A DNA stretch of 64,000 nucleotides, taken from contig JAHBXQ010000002.1 in NCBI GenBank assembly GCA_019636345.1, forward strand, positions 62,001 to 126,000, in the 5' to 3' direction. The notes under the pieces were generated by a model. It was not told the DNA's origin. It ran no database searches and worked only from the letters and a program-made list of their open reading frames with translations. The stretch's first letter is position 1; each line of letters opens with the position of its first letter. Below are positions 45,030-53,806 of the stretch, piece by piece. Origin of the DNA: Pirellulales bacterium. GTDB taxonomy: Bacteria > Planctomycetota > Planctomycetia > Pirellulales > Lacipirellulaceae. Position numbers and translations under genes: made by a program.

Positions 45030-46901
45030 ATGGTGACGCTTCTTGTCGCGGTCGGGTCGTTCGTCGGGTTCCTCGTGGCGTACCACACGTACGGCCGGTG
45101 GTTGGCGCGCCGGGTGTTCGGGCTTGACCCCGCGGCCCTCGTTCCCAGTCACGAGTTGCGCGACGACGTCGACTACGTGCCGACCCACCGGCAGGTCATC
45201 TTCGGCCACCACTTCACCAGCATCGCCGGCACGGGGCCGATCGTCGGGCCGGCGATCGCCGTGTTTTGGGGTTGGTTGCCCGCCTTGTTGTGGGTGGTGC
45301 TGGGGTCGATTTTCATCGGCGCCGTGCACGACTTCGGCGCCCTGGTCGTGAGCCTGCGCAACCGGGGGCAAACCGTCGGCGACATCGCGGGACGGATGAT
45401 CTCGCCGCGAACGAAGTTTCTGTTCCTGCTCATCTTGTTCTTCGCACTGACGGTCGTGCTGGCGGTGTTCGGGCAGGTGATCGCCTCGATCTTTGCGATG
45501 TACCCGCAGTCGGTGCTGAGCGCCTGGATCTCGCTCCCCTTGGCGATGGGGATCGGCTGGTGGACCTATCGCCGGGGCGGGCATCTGCTGTGGCCGTCGC
45601 TCGGGGCGCTCGCCATCGTTTACGCTGCGGTGATCGTGGGATGCGATTACCTGCCGATCAACCTGCGCGACTGGCTTCCGGACGAAGCGGAGCGACCGCT
45701 GTTGGGCAATCCCGTCGTCGTGTGGACGAGTTTGCTGTTCGCCTATTGCTTCGTGGCGTCGGTGATTCCCGTGTGGCTGTTGCTCCAGCCGCGCGACTAT
45801 GTGAACAGTCATCAATTGGTGGTGGCGCTGGTGCTGCTGGTGCTCGGGTTGGCCGTGGCGAGCTTCGGAGGGAACGCCGATTTGGCGGAGGCGGCGCCGG
45901 CGATTGCGCGGACGGCGCCGGCCGGGGCGCCCCCCATCTGGCCGTTTTTGTTCATCACGATCGCCTGCGGGGCGGTCAGCGGGTTTCACTGCCTCGTCTC
46001 CAGCGGCACGACCAGCAAGCAGATCGCCGTCGAGACCGACGCCCAGTTTGTCGCCTACGGATCCATGCTGCTCGAGGGAGCGCTGGCGGTGGTGGTGATC
46101 CTGGCTTGTTGCGCGGGGGTGGGAATGGGGAATCTCGAGCGGCAAACCGACGGCTCGTACGCCTTGGCCGCCGACGCCGCGGGGGAGCCGATCCTCGGCA
46201 AGGCGGCCTGGGAAGCCCGCTACAACCCCCACGGCAACTGGGCCGACTTTCGGCTTGGCAACATGGTGGGAGCGTTCGTCGACGGGGGGGCCAACTTCCT
46301 GGGCGCCCTGGGGATCGCCCCGCGGTACGCCATCGCGGTCATCGCGGTGATGGTCGCCTGCTTCGCGGCGACGACGCTCGACACGGCGACCCGGTTGGAA
46401 CGCTACGTCGTTCAGGAACTGGCCGCAAGCGTCGGCCTCAAGACGCTCGCCAACAAGTACGTCGCCACGGCCGTCGTGGTCAGCTTGGCGATGGGGCTGG
46501 CCATGATGCGCGGCCCCGGCAGCGGCGACAAGCTGGCGCCCCACGGCACGGGGGGGCAGTTCCTGTGGCCGTTGTTCGGAGCCATGAACCAACTGTTGGC
46601 CGGCATGGCCTTCATGGTCACCGTGTTCTACCTGTGGCGGCGGCGGAAACCGATTTGGTTTGCGGTGCTCCCCATGATCGTCATGGTGATCATGCCCGCT
46701 TGGGCGCTCTGCTGGCAGTTGTTCAACGCCGACACCGGCTGGTGGCGGCACGGGTCGTACCTGCTCGCCTCGATCGGCACGGGGGTGCTCGTGCTGCAAG
46801 GCTGGATGGCGTTCGAGGCCGTCGCCGCGTGGCCCCGAGCCCGCGGCGTGCTTGAAGAGGCGCTCCCTCCCCTGGGAGCGGATCTGTCGGTCGGGGCCTG
46901 A
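45030..46901 (+). CDS. cstA: Carbon starvation protein A (peptide/pyruvate transporter)
   Basis: CstA-family inner-membrane transporter, 623 residues and about 16-18 hydrophobic segments. Family motifs include HRQVIFGHHFTSIAGTGPIV, GPAIAVFWGWLPALLWV, GAVHDFGALVVSLRNRG and the HCLVSSGTTSKQ region, all near-identical to CstA. In E. coli CstA and its paralog BtsT take up peptides or pyruvate. A long extracytoplasmic loop (about 365-410) and the ATTLDTATRLERYV motif follow. Start ATG at 45030. No ssrA-like or CsrA-binding leader was seen. Confidence 0.94.
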   Translation: MVTLLVAVGSFVGFLVAYHTYGRWLARRVFGLDPAALVPSHELRDDVDYVPTHRQVIFGHHFTSIAGTGPIVGPAIAVFWGWLPALLWVVLGSIFIGAVHDFGALVVSLRNRGQTVGDIAGRMISPRTKFLFLLILFFALTVVLAVFGQVIASIFAMYPQSVLSAWISLPLAMGIGWWTYRRGGHLLWPSLGALAIVYAAVIVGCDYLPINLRDWLPDEAERPLLGNPVVVWTSLLFAYCFVASVIPVWLLLQPRDYVNSHQLVVALVLLVLGLAVASFGGNADLAEAAPAIARTAPAGAPPIWPFLFITIACGAVSGFHCLVSSGTTSKQIAVETDAQFVAYGSMLLEGALAVVVILACCAGVGMGNLERQTDGSYALAADAAGEPILGKAAWEARYNPHGNWADFRLGNMVGAFVDGGANFLGALGIAPRYAIAVIAVMVACFAATTLDTATRLERYVVQELAASVGLKTLANKYVATAVVVSLAMGLAMMRGPGSGDKLAPHGTGGQFLWPLFGAMNQLLAGMAFMVTVFYLWRRRKPIWFAVLPMIVMVIMPAWALCWQLFNADTGWWRHGSYLLASIGTGVLVLQGWMAFEAVAAWPRARGVLEEALPPLGADLSVGA

Positions 46902-46911
46902 GCGGCGGCGC

Positions 46912-47280
46912 TCAGCGATGGTCCATGAACGTGCCGCATTTCGGGCACTTGGCGAACCACATCGGCACGCTTTCGCCGCAGCGACAGCGGATGTTGTGCC
47001 GCACGACCGATGAACTCAGGTGGCTGTTGCTCGCGCTGTCGGCCTGATCGGCCGCGTCATCGAAGATCGAGGAATCGGAATTCGACGGTTTGACGCCGCG
47101 GAGCGTCTCCTCGGCGATCGCCTCGGCGAAGGCCTTGGTGATTTCTTTCGAAGAGAGCGAGTCGGGAACGCGCACAATGACGTTCTTGCCTTTGCAGAAG
47201 GGACAGATCCCCTTCTTGCCGGCGTACTTCTCTTTGACGTTGAACTCGTGCCCGTTGGGACACTTGACCGGGATGCCCAT
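46912..47280 (-). CDS. Small zinc-ribbon-type protein
   Basis: 122 residues. The N-terminal part has CPNGHEFNVKEKYAGKKGICPFC, which gives Cys-x4-His and Cys-x2-Cys metal-binding pairs. The C-terminal part has RCRCGESVPMWFAKCPKCGT, another set of Cys pairs. An acidic Ser/Asp-rich linker separates the two ribbons. The start ATG at 47280 (MGIPVKCPNGH) begins the first ribbon; the frame upstream is not conserved. Function is not known; double zinc ribbons bind nucleic acid or protein. The opposite-strand cstA stop is 10 bp away, so the genes converge. Confidence 0.75.
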   Translation of the reverse strand: MGIPVKCPNGHEFNVKEKYAGKKGICPFCKGKNVIVRVPDSLSSKEITKAFAEAIAEETLRGVKPSNSDSSIFDDAADQADSASNSHLSSSVVRHNIRCRCGESVPMWFAKCPKCGTFMDHR

Positions 47281-47504
47281 GCGACGGACTCCTGGCTCGT
47301 TTGGTTCGCGCGACCGCTCGAAACCGTGCGCTGAGTGCAGAAAAGGACTCGGTCCCCCCTGACCGAAGGCCGGCGACGGCGCGCTGTGCGGCACGCGTCC
47401 GCCGACACTGTAGTTTGGCTCCCGCGATGGCGTGAAGTCAACCTGATTTCGCAAGTCCCCGCAAATCCGCCCCCCGGAACGAGTCCGTCCCCGGGCTTTC
47501 GGGA

Positions 47505-47614
47505 CTAGTGCTTTGACAACTCGAGTCTTTTGGGTTGGGGACGACGCAACCTGTTGACAGAGAGAGATGTTGCGCCGTCCCCAACCCAAAAATTAGCCTG
47601 TGACAAAGCACTAG
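47505..47614. mobile_element. MITE-like palindromic element with terminal inverted repeats
   Basis: A 110-bp element begins CTAGTGCTTTG and ends CAAAGCACTAG, perfect 11-bp terminal inverted repeats. Inside, a second pair of 23-base arms (TTTTGGGTTGGGGACG-type, 47527-47549 and 47574-47596 approximately) matches with one mismatch around an 18-base loop. The element has no coding capacity and lies in the 347-bp gap between two minus-strand genes, 13 bases from the stop of one. The CTAG ends could reflect a TA target, as for IS630/Tc1-type transposases. No transposase is in the window. Confidence 0.7.
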
Positions 47615-47627
47615 GCCGTCGCGCCGG

Positions 47628-47966
47628 TCAGGCCTTGGTCAGAAAGGCGATCACCTCGATCGCGTGGAGCATCCGGTCCAGGCTGGCTTCGGGGGCGAAC
47701 TCGAACTGGCGGGTGACGTCGACCGCGTACCGCAGATACTGCTCACGCGATTCCTCGACGAGTCGCCAATCGAGCGTCGCGGCCGACTGCTTCCAAAGCG
47801 TCGCGGCTCGTCGGAGCGATTCGGCGCACCCGTCGATCGCTGCGAACACGGCGTCGTCGAGCAGTTCCAACTGAAGACGCACCTCCTCCGGCACGTCCCC
47901 CCACAACGGCGGGGGGACGCATCCGGCGGAGCCGTCACTGGGGACGAGGCGACTCGAATGCGTCAT
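47628..47966 (-). CDS. Small protein of unknown function
   Basis: 112 residues, start ATG at 47966; the frame beyond it has no sensible protein. An N-terminal Pro/Ser-rich segment leads into an acidic amphipathic helical region (PEEVRLQLELLDDAVFAA and on through WKQSAATLDWRLVEESREQY). No domain is recognised. It is convergent with nothing; it diverges from the membrane-protein gene at 48226 by 259 bp. Codon use resembles neighbours. Confidence 0.65.
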   Translation of the reverse strand: MTHSSRLVPSDGSAGCVPPPLWGDVPEEVRLQLELLDDAVFAAIDGCAESLRRAATLWKQSAATLDWRLVEESREQYLRYAVDVTRQFEFAPEASLDRMLHAIEVIAFLTKA

Positions 47967-48225
47967 GCGGATCTGCAGGGCGCCGACCGACAGGTCTCCC
48001 GGCGACCCGTACGGACGAAGAGAAGGGGGGACGAGCGTCGAGCCCGCAGCGAACAATCGCGGGGGCCATCTGAAAGATACGTCGCCCTCTTGCCGTTTGC
48101 CGGCTCGCACGCGTCGGCGTCCCGTCTTCCGCCGGCACGATCGCCGGCGTATTCTGCACAAGCGCCGCGACCGGACCCTTTCGGTCGGCGTTGCAGTTCG
48201 TCCCCTCGCGCCCCGCGCTCGCGCC

Positions 48226-48609
48226 ATGTCGAAATCCAAGGACCGGTCCCGCAACCGCAAGGCCCGCACGGCTGACACGAAGCGGCAGGCAGCGCTCCCC
48301 CCCGAGCCGCGGTTGGTCGACGCGACGACCGTCGCCTGGACCGTCACCGTCTCGACCGTGGTCTTGTCGGAGTTGGGCGCCGCGGGGGCCCACTTTCTGG
48401 GGCTCGCCAACCCGGGGACGAAGATGCTGCCGGTGCTTCGCGATCTGTTGCTGATTGCGGCCGCAGCCGTCGGGGCGTTGTCGCTCGCCCTGCTGCCGGT
48501 CGTCTACCGGTTGCGTCGCGTGAAGCCGCCTCTGGGATTCACCGTGTTCGCGGCCTGTGCCGCCGCGGCGCCGATTCTGACGCTCGTGGTGCGGGCGTTG
48601 CGCGCGTGA
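48226..48609 (+). CDS. Small three-helix membrane protein
   Basis: 127 residues. A basic N-terminal 35 residues (KSKDRSRNRKARTADTKRQA) precede three hydrophobic helices at about 44-62, 75-96 and 104-125. No family was recognised. The ATG at 48226 is chosen because the upstream frame is Arg-rich noise. A function cannot be assigned; it is a plausible inner-membrane protein. Confidence 0.65.
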   Translation: MSKSKDRSRNRKARTADTKRQAALPPEPRLVDATTVAWTVTVSTVVLSELGAAGAHFLGLANPGTKMLPVLRDLLLIAAAAVGALSLALLPVVYRLRRVKPPLGFTVFAACAAAAPILTLVVRALRA

Positions 48610-48707
48610 CCTGCTGAATCACAAGGAACGGCCGACGTTTCGCTGCGCGCGGGCCACGACCTGTCGCAACGCGCCGAATCCTGCCGACTCCCGTCACCTG
48701 CGAGTCG

Positions 48708-49208
48708 TCAGCCGTCGGGAAACTGCCGGCAGTATTCGTAGAGCGCCATCGTGGCGGCCGTGGCGACGTTGTAGCTGTACGGCAGGCCCCATACCGGGAT
48801 CTCGACGACGTCGTCCAACGGGGCGAGCAGGTCCGGCGTGAGGCCGGTCCGTTCGTTGCCGATCACCAGCGCCGTGCGCGGCTGGAAGCGGTAGTGGTGG
48901 AGGTCCTGGCTGCCAGTGGTCTGCTCGAGCCCGACGAGTCGATAGCCGGCCCGTTTGAGCTCGACCAGCACCGGGGGGAGCGTGCGATGCGATTCGATCG
49001 TGATCGCGTCGGCGCCGTCGCGGGCGATCTTGCGGTCGAGCTTCGCCGGTCCCGTGCAGATCAGCCGTTCGACGCCGCAACAACTGGCCGCGCGCACGAT
49101 CCGGGACAAGTTGACGTTGCTCCGCAAGGGGGCGCACACGACCAACAGCTCGCGCGGTCGGGCCAACGCCCGCGGGGGCTTGTGGCGCTGGTGTTCAAAG
49201 TCCATCAT
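48708..49208 (-). CDS. SpoU/TrmH-family RNA 2'-O-methyltransferase
   Basis: SAM-dependent methyltransferase with the SPOUT trefoil-knot fold, 166 residues. Motif 1 is NVNLSRIVRAASCCG, motif 2 is LVIGNERTGLT and motif 3 is IPVWGLPYSYNVATAATMALYE-type, split over the knot. It is a single-domain form, close in size to TrmL (tRNA wobble-base methylation). The exact RNA target cannot be read from the sequence. Two adjacent ATGs occur (49208 and 49205). Confidence 0.88.
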   Translation of the reverse strand: MMDFEHQRHKPPRALARPRELLVVCAPLRSNVNLSRIVRAASCCGVERLICTGPAKLDRKIARDGADAITIESHRTLPPVLVELKRAGYRLVGLEQTTGSQDLHHYRFQPRTALVIGNERTGLTPDLLAPLDDVVEIPVWGLPYSYNVATAATMALYEYCRQFPDG

Positions 49209-49393
49209 CGTTCCCGTTCTGTCGTCGTACGGCCAAGAAGCGGAACTCGCGCCGCGGCGCGAACGATCTCGGCAGCATGATTGCACGAGCGATCAACATG
49301 GTCTGACCGGCGCCGCTCGGGGAGGCGCGTTTTTCCCGGCGAACGGTCGCCTGCCCTTTTGTCGGGGAGGGCCGTCGCGGTAAGCTAGGGCTT

Positions 49394-49544
49394 CGCTCGC
49401 CAGGTCGTGATGCCATTTGCCAAATTGATGGGTGGCTGGGGTCGAACGCAGTGAGCCCCCAGCGGATCCCCTGGGGGCTCCGCTGCGCTTGCGACCCCAA
49501 TCGCCCTTCCAAGGCCGCAAATGGTATCACGACCCGCTCGCCAG
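49394..49544. mobile_element. Palindromic insertion with 10-bp flanking direct repeats
   Basis: CGCTCGCCAG occurs at 49394-49403 and again at 49535-49544. Between the copies, GTCGTGATGCCATTTGC-type arms (49403-49420 and 49517-49534) match with one mismatch. An inner foldback uses TGGGGTCG/GCGACCCCA and GAGCCCCCA/TGGGGGCTC. The direct repeats look like a target-site duplication of 10 bp. It lies between the trmH-like and oppA-like genes and has no coding capacity. Confidence 0.65.
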
Positions 49545-49566
49545 GGTCCTGCCGCGTCAAATCGTC

Positions 49567-51501
49567 ATGTTCAGCCGTCGCGACATCGCCTTGCTCGTTG
49601 CCGCCGTCGCGGGGCTTGCGGCGGCGCTGGGGTGGTCGCTCACGCGAACCGCGCTGCCGCGGGCCGATTTTACGTTCTGCAACGGGACCGAGGTCAAGAG
49701 CCTCGACCCGGCTTTGGTGACGGGGCAGCCCGAAGGCAGACTCGCCTACGCCCTGTTCGAAGGGCTCGTCCGGTGGCATCCCCGGACGCTCGAGCCGCTC
49801 CCCTCCGGCGCCCGGCGGTGGGAGATCTCCGACGACCGCCTGCAGTACACCTTTTTCCTGCAGCCCGACGCCAAGTGGTCGGACGGCTCGCCCGTCACGG
49901 CCGGCGACTACGCTTACAGCCTGCGGCGGTTCCTCGACCCGCGCACCGCGGCCGAGTATGCATTTCAGGCTTGGTATCTCAAGAACGGCAAACGCTACAG
50001 CGAAGCGGCCGCGGCGTTGCGACCTGGCGATCAGGTCGAGGTCGAATTGAACCTGACGACGGACGCCAGCAACGCCGTCCGGGGCGAAGTGCTCCGGGGC
50101 AAGCTCGTGCAGATCGAGGACGGTCGCGGCGAGATTCTCGACGCCGAGCGACTCGCCGAGCTTGCCGAGCGAGAGAATGTCGATCGGCAGCGGTGGACCT
50201 ACGCGGTCGAGATCGACGGCCGTACGGAGCGGTTTCGCTACGCCGACGACTCGACCGCAGCGGCGAAGCCCCCGTCGAGGGGCGCGCGATGGTGTCGACA
50301 GATTCTGATCGACTTTCGCGATGTCGGGGTCGAGGTCCTCGACGACCTGACCCTGCGGCTGACTCTGGAGAACCCCACGTCGTACTTCCTCTCCTTGTTG
50401 GGCTTCTACCCGCTGTTCCCCGTGAACCAGGCGTGCGTCGAACGGCACGGCTCGCCGCAGTGGACGTACGCCGAGAACATGGTCGCCAACGGGCCTTATC
50501 GGCAGTTGTTTCGACGCTACCGAGATCGCACCCGGCTGATTCGCAGCGAGACGTATTGGGATCGCGACAACGTGGCGCTCGAAACGGTCGACGTGCTCGC
50601 AGTCGACTCGATCTACACGGCGCTGAATTTGTATCTCACCGGCGAGGCGGATTGGATCCACGAAGCGCCCCCCAACGCCTTGCGGGTGATGCTGGAAGAG
50701 AACCCGCCGCGGGACGATCTCAACCCGGCGCCGATGCTCAACACGTACTACTACTTGCTCAACGTCCGGCGCGAACCGCTCGACGACGTGCGGGTCCGTC
50801 GGGCCTTGTCGATGGCGATTGATCGCGAGGAGATCTGCACGAAGATTCTCGCGGTCGGCGAACAGCCGGCCCTCAGCCTCGTCCCGCCGGGCTTGCCGGG
50901 GTACGACCCGCCGGAAACGCCGGGGTACGACCCCGCGGCGGCCCGCCAACTGCTCGCCGAGGCGGGTTACCCGGGGGGCCGCGGCTTTCCCCGACTCGAG
51001 GTCTCCTACAACACGCACGAGACCCACCAATTGATCGCCGAAGTCGTCCGCAAACAGTGGGAACGCAACCTGGGGATCGTCGTCAAAGGTCGCAACGAGG
51101 AGTGGGGCTCGTTCCTCGCAAGCCAGCGGCAATCGCGATTCGACGTCAGCCGCAAAGGCTGGATCGGCGATTACGCCGACCCCAACACGTTTCTCGACCT
51201 GTTCGTCGCCGGCGGCGAGCAGAACAACACGAACTGGGGCCGGCCCGAGTACGACGCTTTGATCGACCTCGCAAAAGTCGAGCCCGACCCGACCAAGCGG
51301 CTTGCCGCCCTCCGCGAGGCGGAGGAGTTGCTCATGGACGAGCTGCCGATCATCCCCGTGTTTTTTTACGTGTCGAAGAATCTCGTGAAGCCGCACGTCC
51401 GCGGGTTTCACAACAATATCCAGGACTACCACCCGTTGTGGCCGCTGCGGCTTGATCGCTCCGGCGAGACGCCCCATGACTTCCTGGAGAGCCGCCGATG
51501 A
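49567..51501 (+). CDS. oppA: Oligopeptide ABC transporter substrate-binding protein
   Basis: Extracytoplasmic peptide-binding protein of the SBP_bac_5 family, 644 residues. The N-terminus has a basic patch and a hydrophobic segment (8-24) without a lipobox Cys, so it is a signal peptide or anchor. Family motifs include FCNGTEVKSLDPALVTGQPEGRLAYALFEGL, read as the start of the lobe, and KWSDGSPVTAGDYAYSLRRF. About 100 extra residues (150-250) are inserted in the first lobe, rich in Glu/Arg. The C-terminal part ends DELPIIPVFFYVSKNLVKPH. oppB starts inside its last codons (4-bp overlap). Confidence 0.9.
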   Translation: MFSRRDIALLVAAVAGLAAALGWSLTRTALPRADFTFCNGTEVKSLDPALVTGQPEGRLAYALFEGLVRWHPRTLEPLPSGARRWEISDDRLQYTFFLQPDAKWSDGSPVTAGDYAYSLRRFLDPRTAAEYAFQAWYLKNGKRYSEAAAALRPGDQVEVELNLTTDASNAVRGEVLRGKLVQIEDGRGEILDAERLAELAERENVDRQRWTYAVEIDGRTERFRYADDSTAAAKPPSRGARWCRQILIDFRDVGVEVLDDLTLRLTLENPTSYFLSLLGFYPLFPVNQACVERHGSPQWTYAENMVANGPYRQLFRRYRDRTRLIRSETYWDRDNVALETVDVLAVDSIYTALNLYLTGEADWIHEAPPNALRVMLEENPPRDDLNPAPMLNTYYYLLNVRREPLDDVRVRRALSMAIDREEICTKILAVGEQPALSLVPPGLPGYDPPETPGYDPAAARQLLAEAGYPGGRGFPRLEVSYNTHETHQLIAEVVRKQWERNLGIVVKGRNEEWGSFLASQRQSRFDVSRKGWIGDYADPNTFLDLFVAGGEQNNTNWGRPEYDALIDLAKVEPDPTKRLAALREAEELLMDELPIIPVFFYVSKNLVKPHVRGFHNNIQDYHPLWPLRLDRSGETPHDFLESRR

Positions 51502-52412
51502 TCGCTTTTTGCGTGCGCCGGCTCTGGTGGTTCGTGCTGACGCTGTGGGCCGTGTTCACGGTATCGTTCGTGCTGATGCACTCGGTCCCCGGAGGACCCT
51601 TCGACGGCGAGCGGCAACTCCCCCCCGAGGTGAAGCGCAACTTCGAGAAAAAATACGGACTCGATCAACCCCTGTGGAAACAGTACGCCGCGGGGCTGCG
51701 GGGAGTCGCGACGCTCGACTTCGGATACTCGATGAAGAAGGACTACGCCGTCGGCAAGATCATCGGCAGCGGGTTGCCGATCTCGGCGTCGCTGGGGCTG
51801 TTGGCGCTCGCGCTCGCCGTGACGTTGGGGTTGGCGACGGGGGTGGTCTCGGCCCTGTGGCGGGGTTCCGCGGCCGACGTCACGCTGCGACTGGCGGCTA
51901 CGGCGGGGATCGCGCTGCCCAACTTCGTGATCGCGGGGGTGTGCATCATCCTGTTCGTGTTCGAGTGGCCCCTCTTGCCGGCGGCCGGGTGGGGAAGCCC
52001 CCGGCAGATGGTCCTCCCCGCGTTCTGTCTGGGGGCCCCCTACGCCGCGTACGTGGCTCGCATCTCGCGCACCAGCATGCTCGACGTCCTCTCGCAGGAC
52101 CACATTCGCACCGCCCGAGCCAAGGGGGTCGGCCCGTTGCGCGTCGCCCTCGTGCACGCCCTCCGCGGCGCCTTGCTGCCGGTCGTGTCGTTTCTCGGCC
52201 CGGCCGTGGCGGGGATCCTCACCGGGTCGTTGGTCGTCGAAAGCATCTTCGCGATCCCGGGGATCGGCAGCTACTTCGTCAACGCGGCGTACGACAAGGA
52301 CTACACCCTCGCCATGGGCGTGGTCATGCTCTACACGATGCTGCTGTATGCAATGAACTTCCTGGTCGATCTGTCGTACGCAGTGCTCGACCCGCGGGTG
52401 AAGCTCGAGTGA
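51498..52412 (+). CDS. oppB: Oligopeptide ABC transporter permease, OppB type
   Basis: Inner-membrane permease, 304 residues and six transmembrane helices, of the BPD_transp_1 family. The N-terminus MIAFCVRRLWWFVLTLWAVF is the DppB/OppB start, and the EAA-type loop reads IRTARAKGVGPLRVALVHAL. ATG overlaps the oppA stop in ATGA, so translation is coupled. oppC follows after 53 bp. No ATPase gene (oppD/oppF) is next to the set. Confidence 0.94.
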   Translation: MIAFCVRRLWWFVLTLWAVFTVSFVLMHSVPGGPFDGERQLPPEVKRNFEKKYGLDQPLWKQYAAGLRGVATLDFGYSMKKDYAVGKIIGSGLPISASLGLLALALAVTLGLATGVVSALWRGSAADVTLRLAATAGIALPNFVIAGVCIILFVFEWPLLPAAGWGSPRQMVLPAFCLGAPYAAYVARISRTSMLDVLSQDHIRTARAKGVGPLRVALVHALRGALLPVVSFLGPAVAGILTGSLVVESIFAIPGIGSYFVNAAYDKDYTLAMGVVMLYTMLLYAMNFLVDLSYAVLDPRVKLE

Positions 52413-52465
52413 CCCGCGACCCCCCGAATTGTTCGTCCGCCGCTTGCCTGCTTTGGTGAATTCCC

Positions 52466-53806
52466 GTGCCGTCTGCCTCCGCGACAATCGTGACTGCCGC
52501 CGCACAGCGGCCGCGCAGCGCCTCGCTGGGGGCGGAGGCGTGGCGCCGGTTGCGGCGCGATCGGGTCGCGATGGCCTCGCTCGCGACGCTCGTCGGGGTC
52601 GTCCTGTTGGCGACCGTCACGCCGCTGTTGCCGCTGCAGCCCCCCGATGCGGGCAACACCGACGTCGCCTACCAGTACGCCGCTCCGACCGCGTCCCCCT
52701 TGTGGCTGCACGACTTCGCGCTCGACGTCGAGGCGATCGCCGCGACCCCGGCCGCGGTCGCCGACCTGCGGACCGCGCTCAAACGCGACCTGCCGGAACT
52801 CAACGCCCGGGTGATCGCCGCCGCGGTCGAAGTCGCCGCCCAGGAGCAACGGCTCGACGAGCAGGGCGCGAACGGCGCCCCCCTGTCGGCCGAGGACCGG
52901 GCCGCCCGGCTCAAGCCGTTCAAGGCGGCGGAACTCGCCGCGCGGCGGGCGATCTATCGCCGCTCGGCCGAGATCGAGGACACGATCCAAGGCCCCTACC
53001 GCAAAGCGGGATTCGCCCCGCTGGGGGGACTCAGCCGCTGGATGGTTCGCGCCCGCTACGCCCTGTTCGGCGATCGGCAACTCAACTCGCTCTGCGGACG
53101 CGACCTGTTGGGACGCGACCTCTTGAGCCGCACCTGCTGGGGCTCGCGGATCTCGCTGATGGTCGGACTCGTGGCGACGATCGTCTCGCTGGCGATCGGG
53201 GTCACCTACGGCGCCGTGAGCGGGTACTTCGGCGGGCGACTCGACAACGTCATGATGCGGCTGGTCGACGTCATGTACTCGATCCCGTTCATCTTCGTCG
53301 TGATCTTCATCCTGACGGTGCTCAACGAGGAGCGAACCGCCGAACGCTTGCGGAGTCTGGGGATCACCAAGATCACCGTGTTTTACCTCGTGGTCGGAGC
53401 GATCTATTGGCTCACGATGGCCCGGGTCGTGCGGGGACAGATCATTTCGCTGAAGCATCAGGACTTCGTCGAGGCGGCCCGCTCGCTGGGGGCCCGGGCG
53501 CCGCGGATCATCTTCCGCCACTTGCTGCCCAACGTGCTGAGCGTCGTCTTGGTCTACCTGACGCTCACCATCCCGCGCGTGATGCTGTTCGAGGCGTTCC
53601 TGTCGTTCCTCGGCCTGGGGGTCGACCCCCCCGACGTCTCATGGGGCCTGTTGGCCAACGAGGGGATCAAGGTGATCACCCCGGTGCGAATCTACTGGTG
53701 GCTCGTGCTGTTCCCCAGCCTTGCGCTGGGCTCGACGCTGCTCGCCCTCAACTTCCTCGGCGACGGCCTCCGCGACGCCCTCGATCCGCGGCTCAAGGAC
53801 CGCTGA
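52466..53806 (+). CDS. oppC: Oligopeptide ABC transporter permease, OppC type, with periplasmic insert
   Basis: 446 residues, about 140 more than E. coli OppC. After the first transmembrane helix (38-58) comes a hydrophilic, helix-rich insert at about 80-205. Then the family motif GRDLLGRDLLSR (211-222) begins the usual DppC core with five more helices. The EAA loop is at SLKHQDFVEAARSLGARAPR, and the C-terminus is typical. GTG start at 52466; an in-frame alternative was not found. The insert follows TM1, so it should face the periplasm, like the insert in the partner OppA. Confidence 0.92.
   Translation: MPSASATIVTAAAQRPRSASLGAEAWRRLRRDRVAMASLATLVGVVLLATVTPLLPLQPPDAGNTDVAYQYAAPTASPLWLHDFALDVEAIAATPAAVADLRTALKRDLPELNARVIAAAVEVAAQEQRLDEQGANGAPLSAEDRAARLKPFKAAELAARRAIYRRSAEIEDTIQGPYRKAGFAPLGGLSRWMVRARYALFGDRQLNSLCGRDLLGRDLLSRTCWGSRISLMVGLVATIVSLAIGVTYGAVSGYFGGRLDNVMMRLVDVMYSIPFIFVVIFILTVLNEERTAERLRSLGITKITVFYLVVGAIYWLTMARVVRGQIISLKHQDFVEAARSLGARAPRIIFRHLLPNVLSVVLVYLTLTIPRVMLFEAFLSFLGLGVDPPDVSWGLLANEGIKVITPVRIYWWLVLFPSLALGSTLLALNFLGDGLRDALDPRLKDR

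Noticed and set aside
44910-46799. 629-codon open frame antisense to cstA
   Set aside because: CstA is near-identical to its family on the plus strand; the antisense is His/Arg/Pro-rich noise.
49195-51477. 760-codon open frame antisense to oppA
   Set aside because: Shadow of a well-supported substrate-binding protein; no motif.
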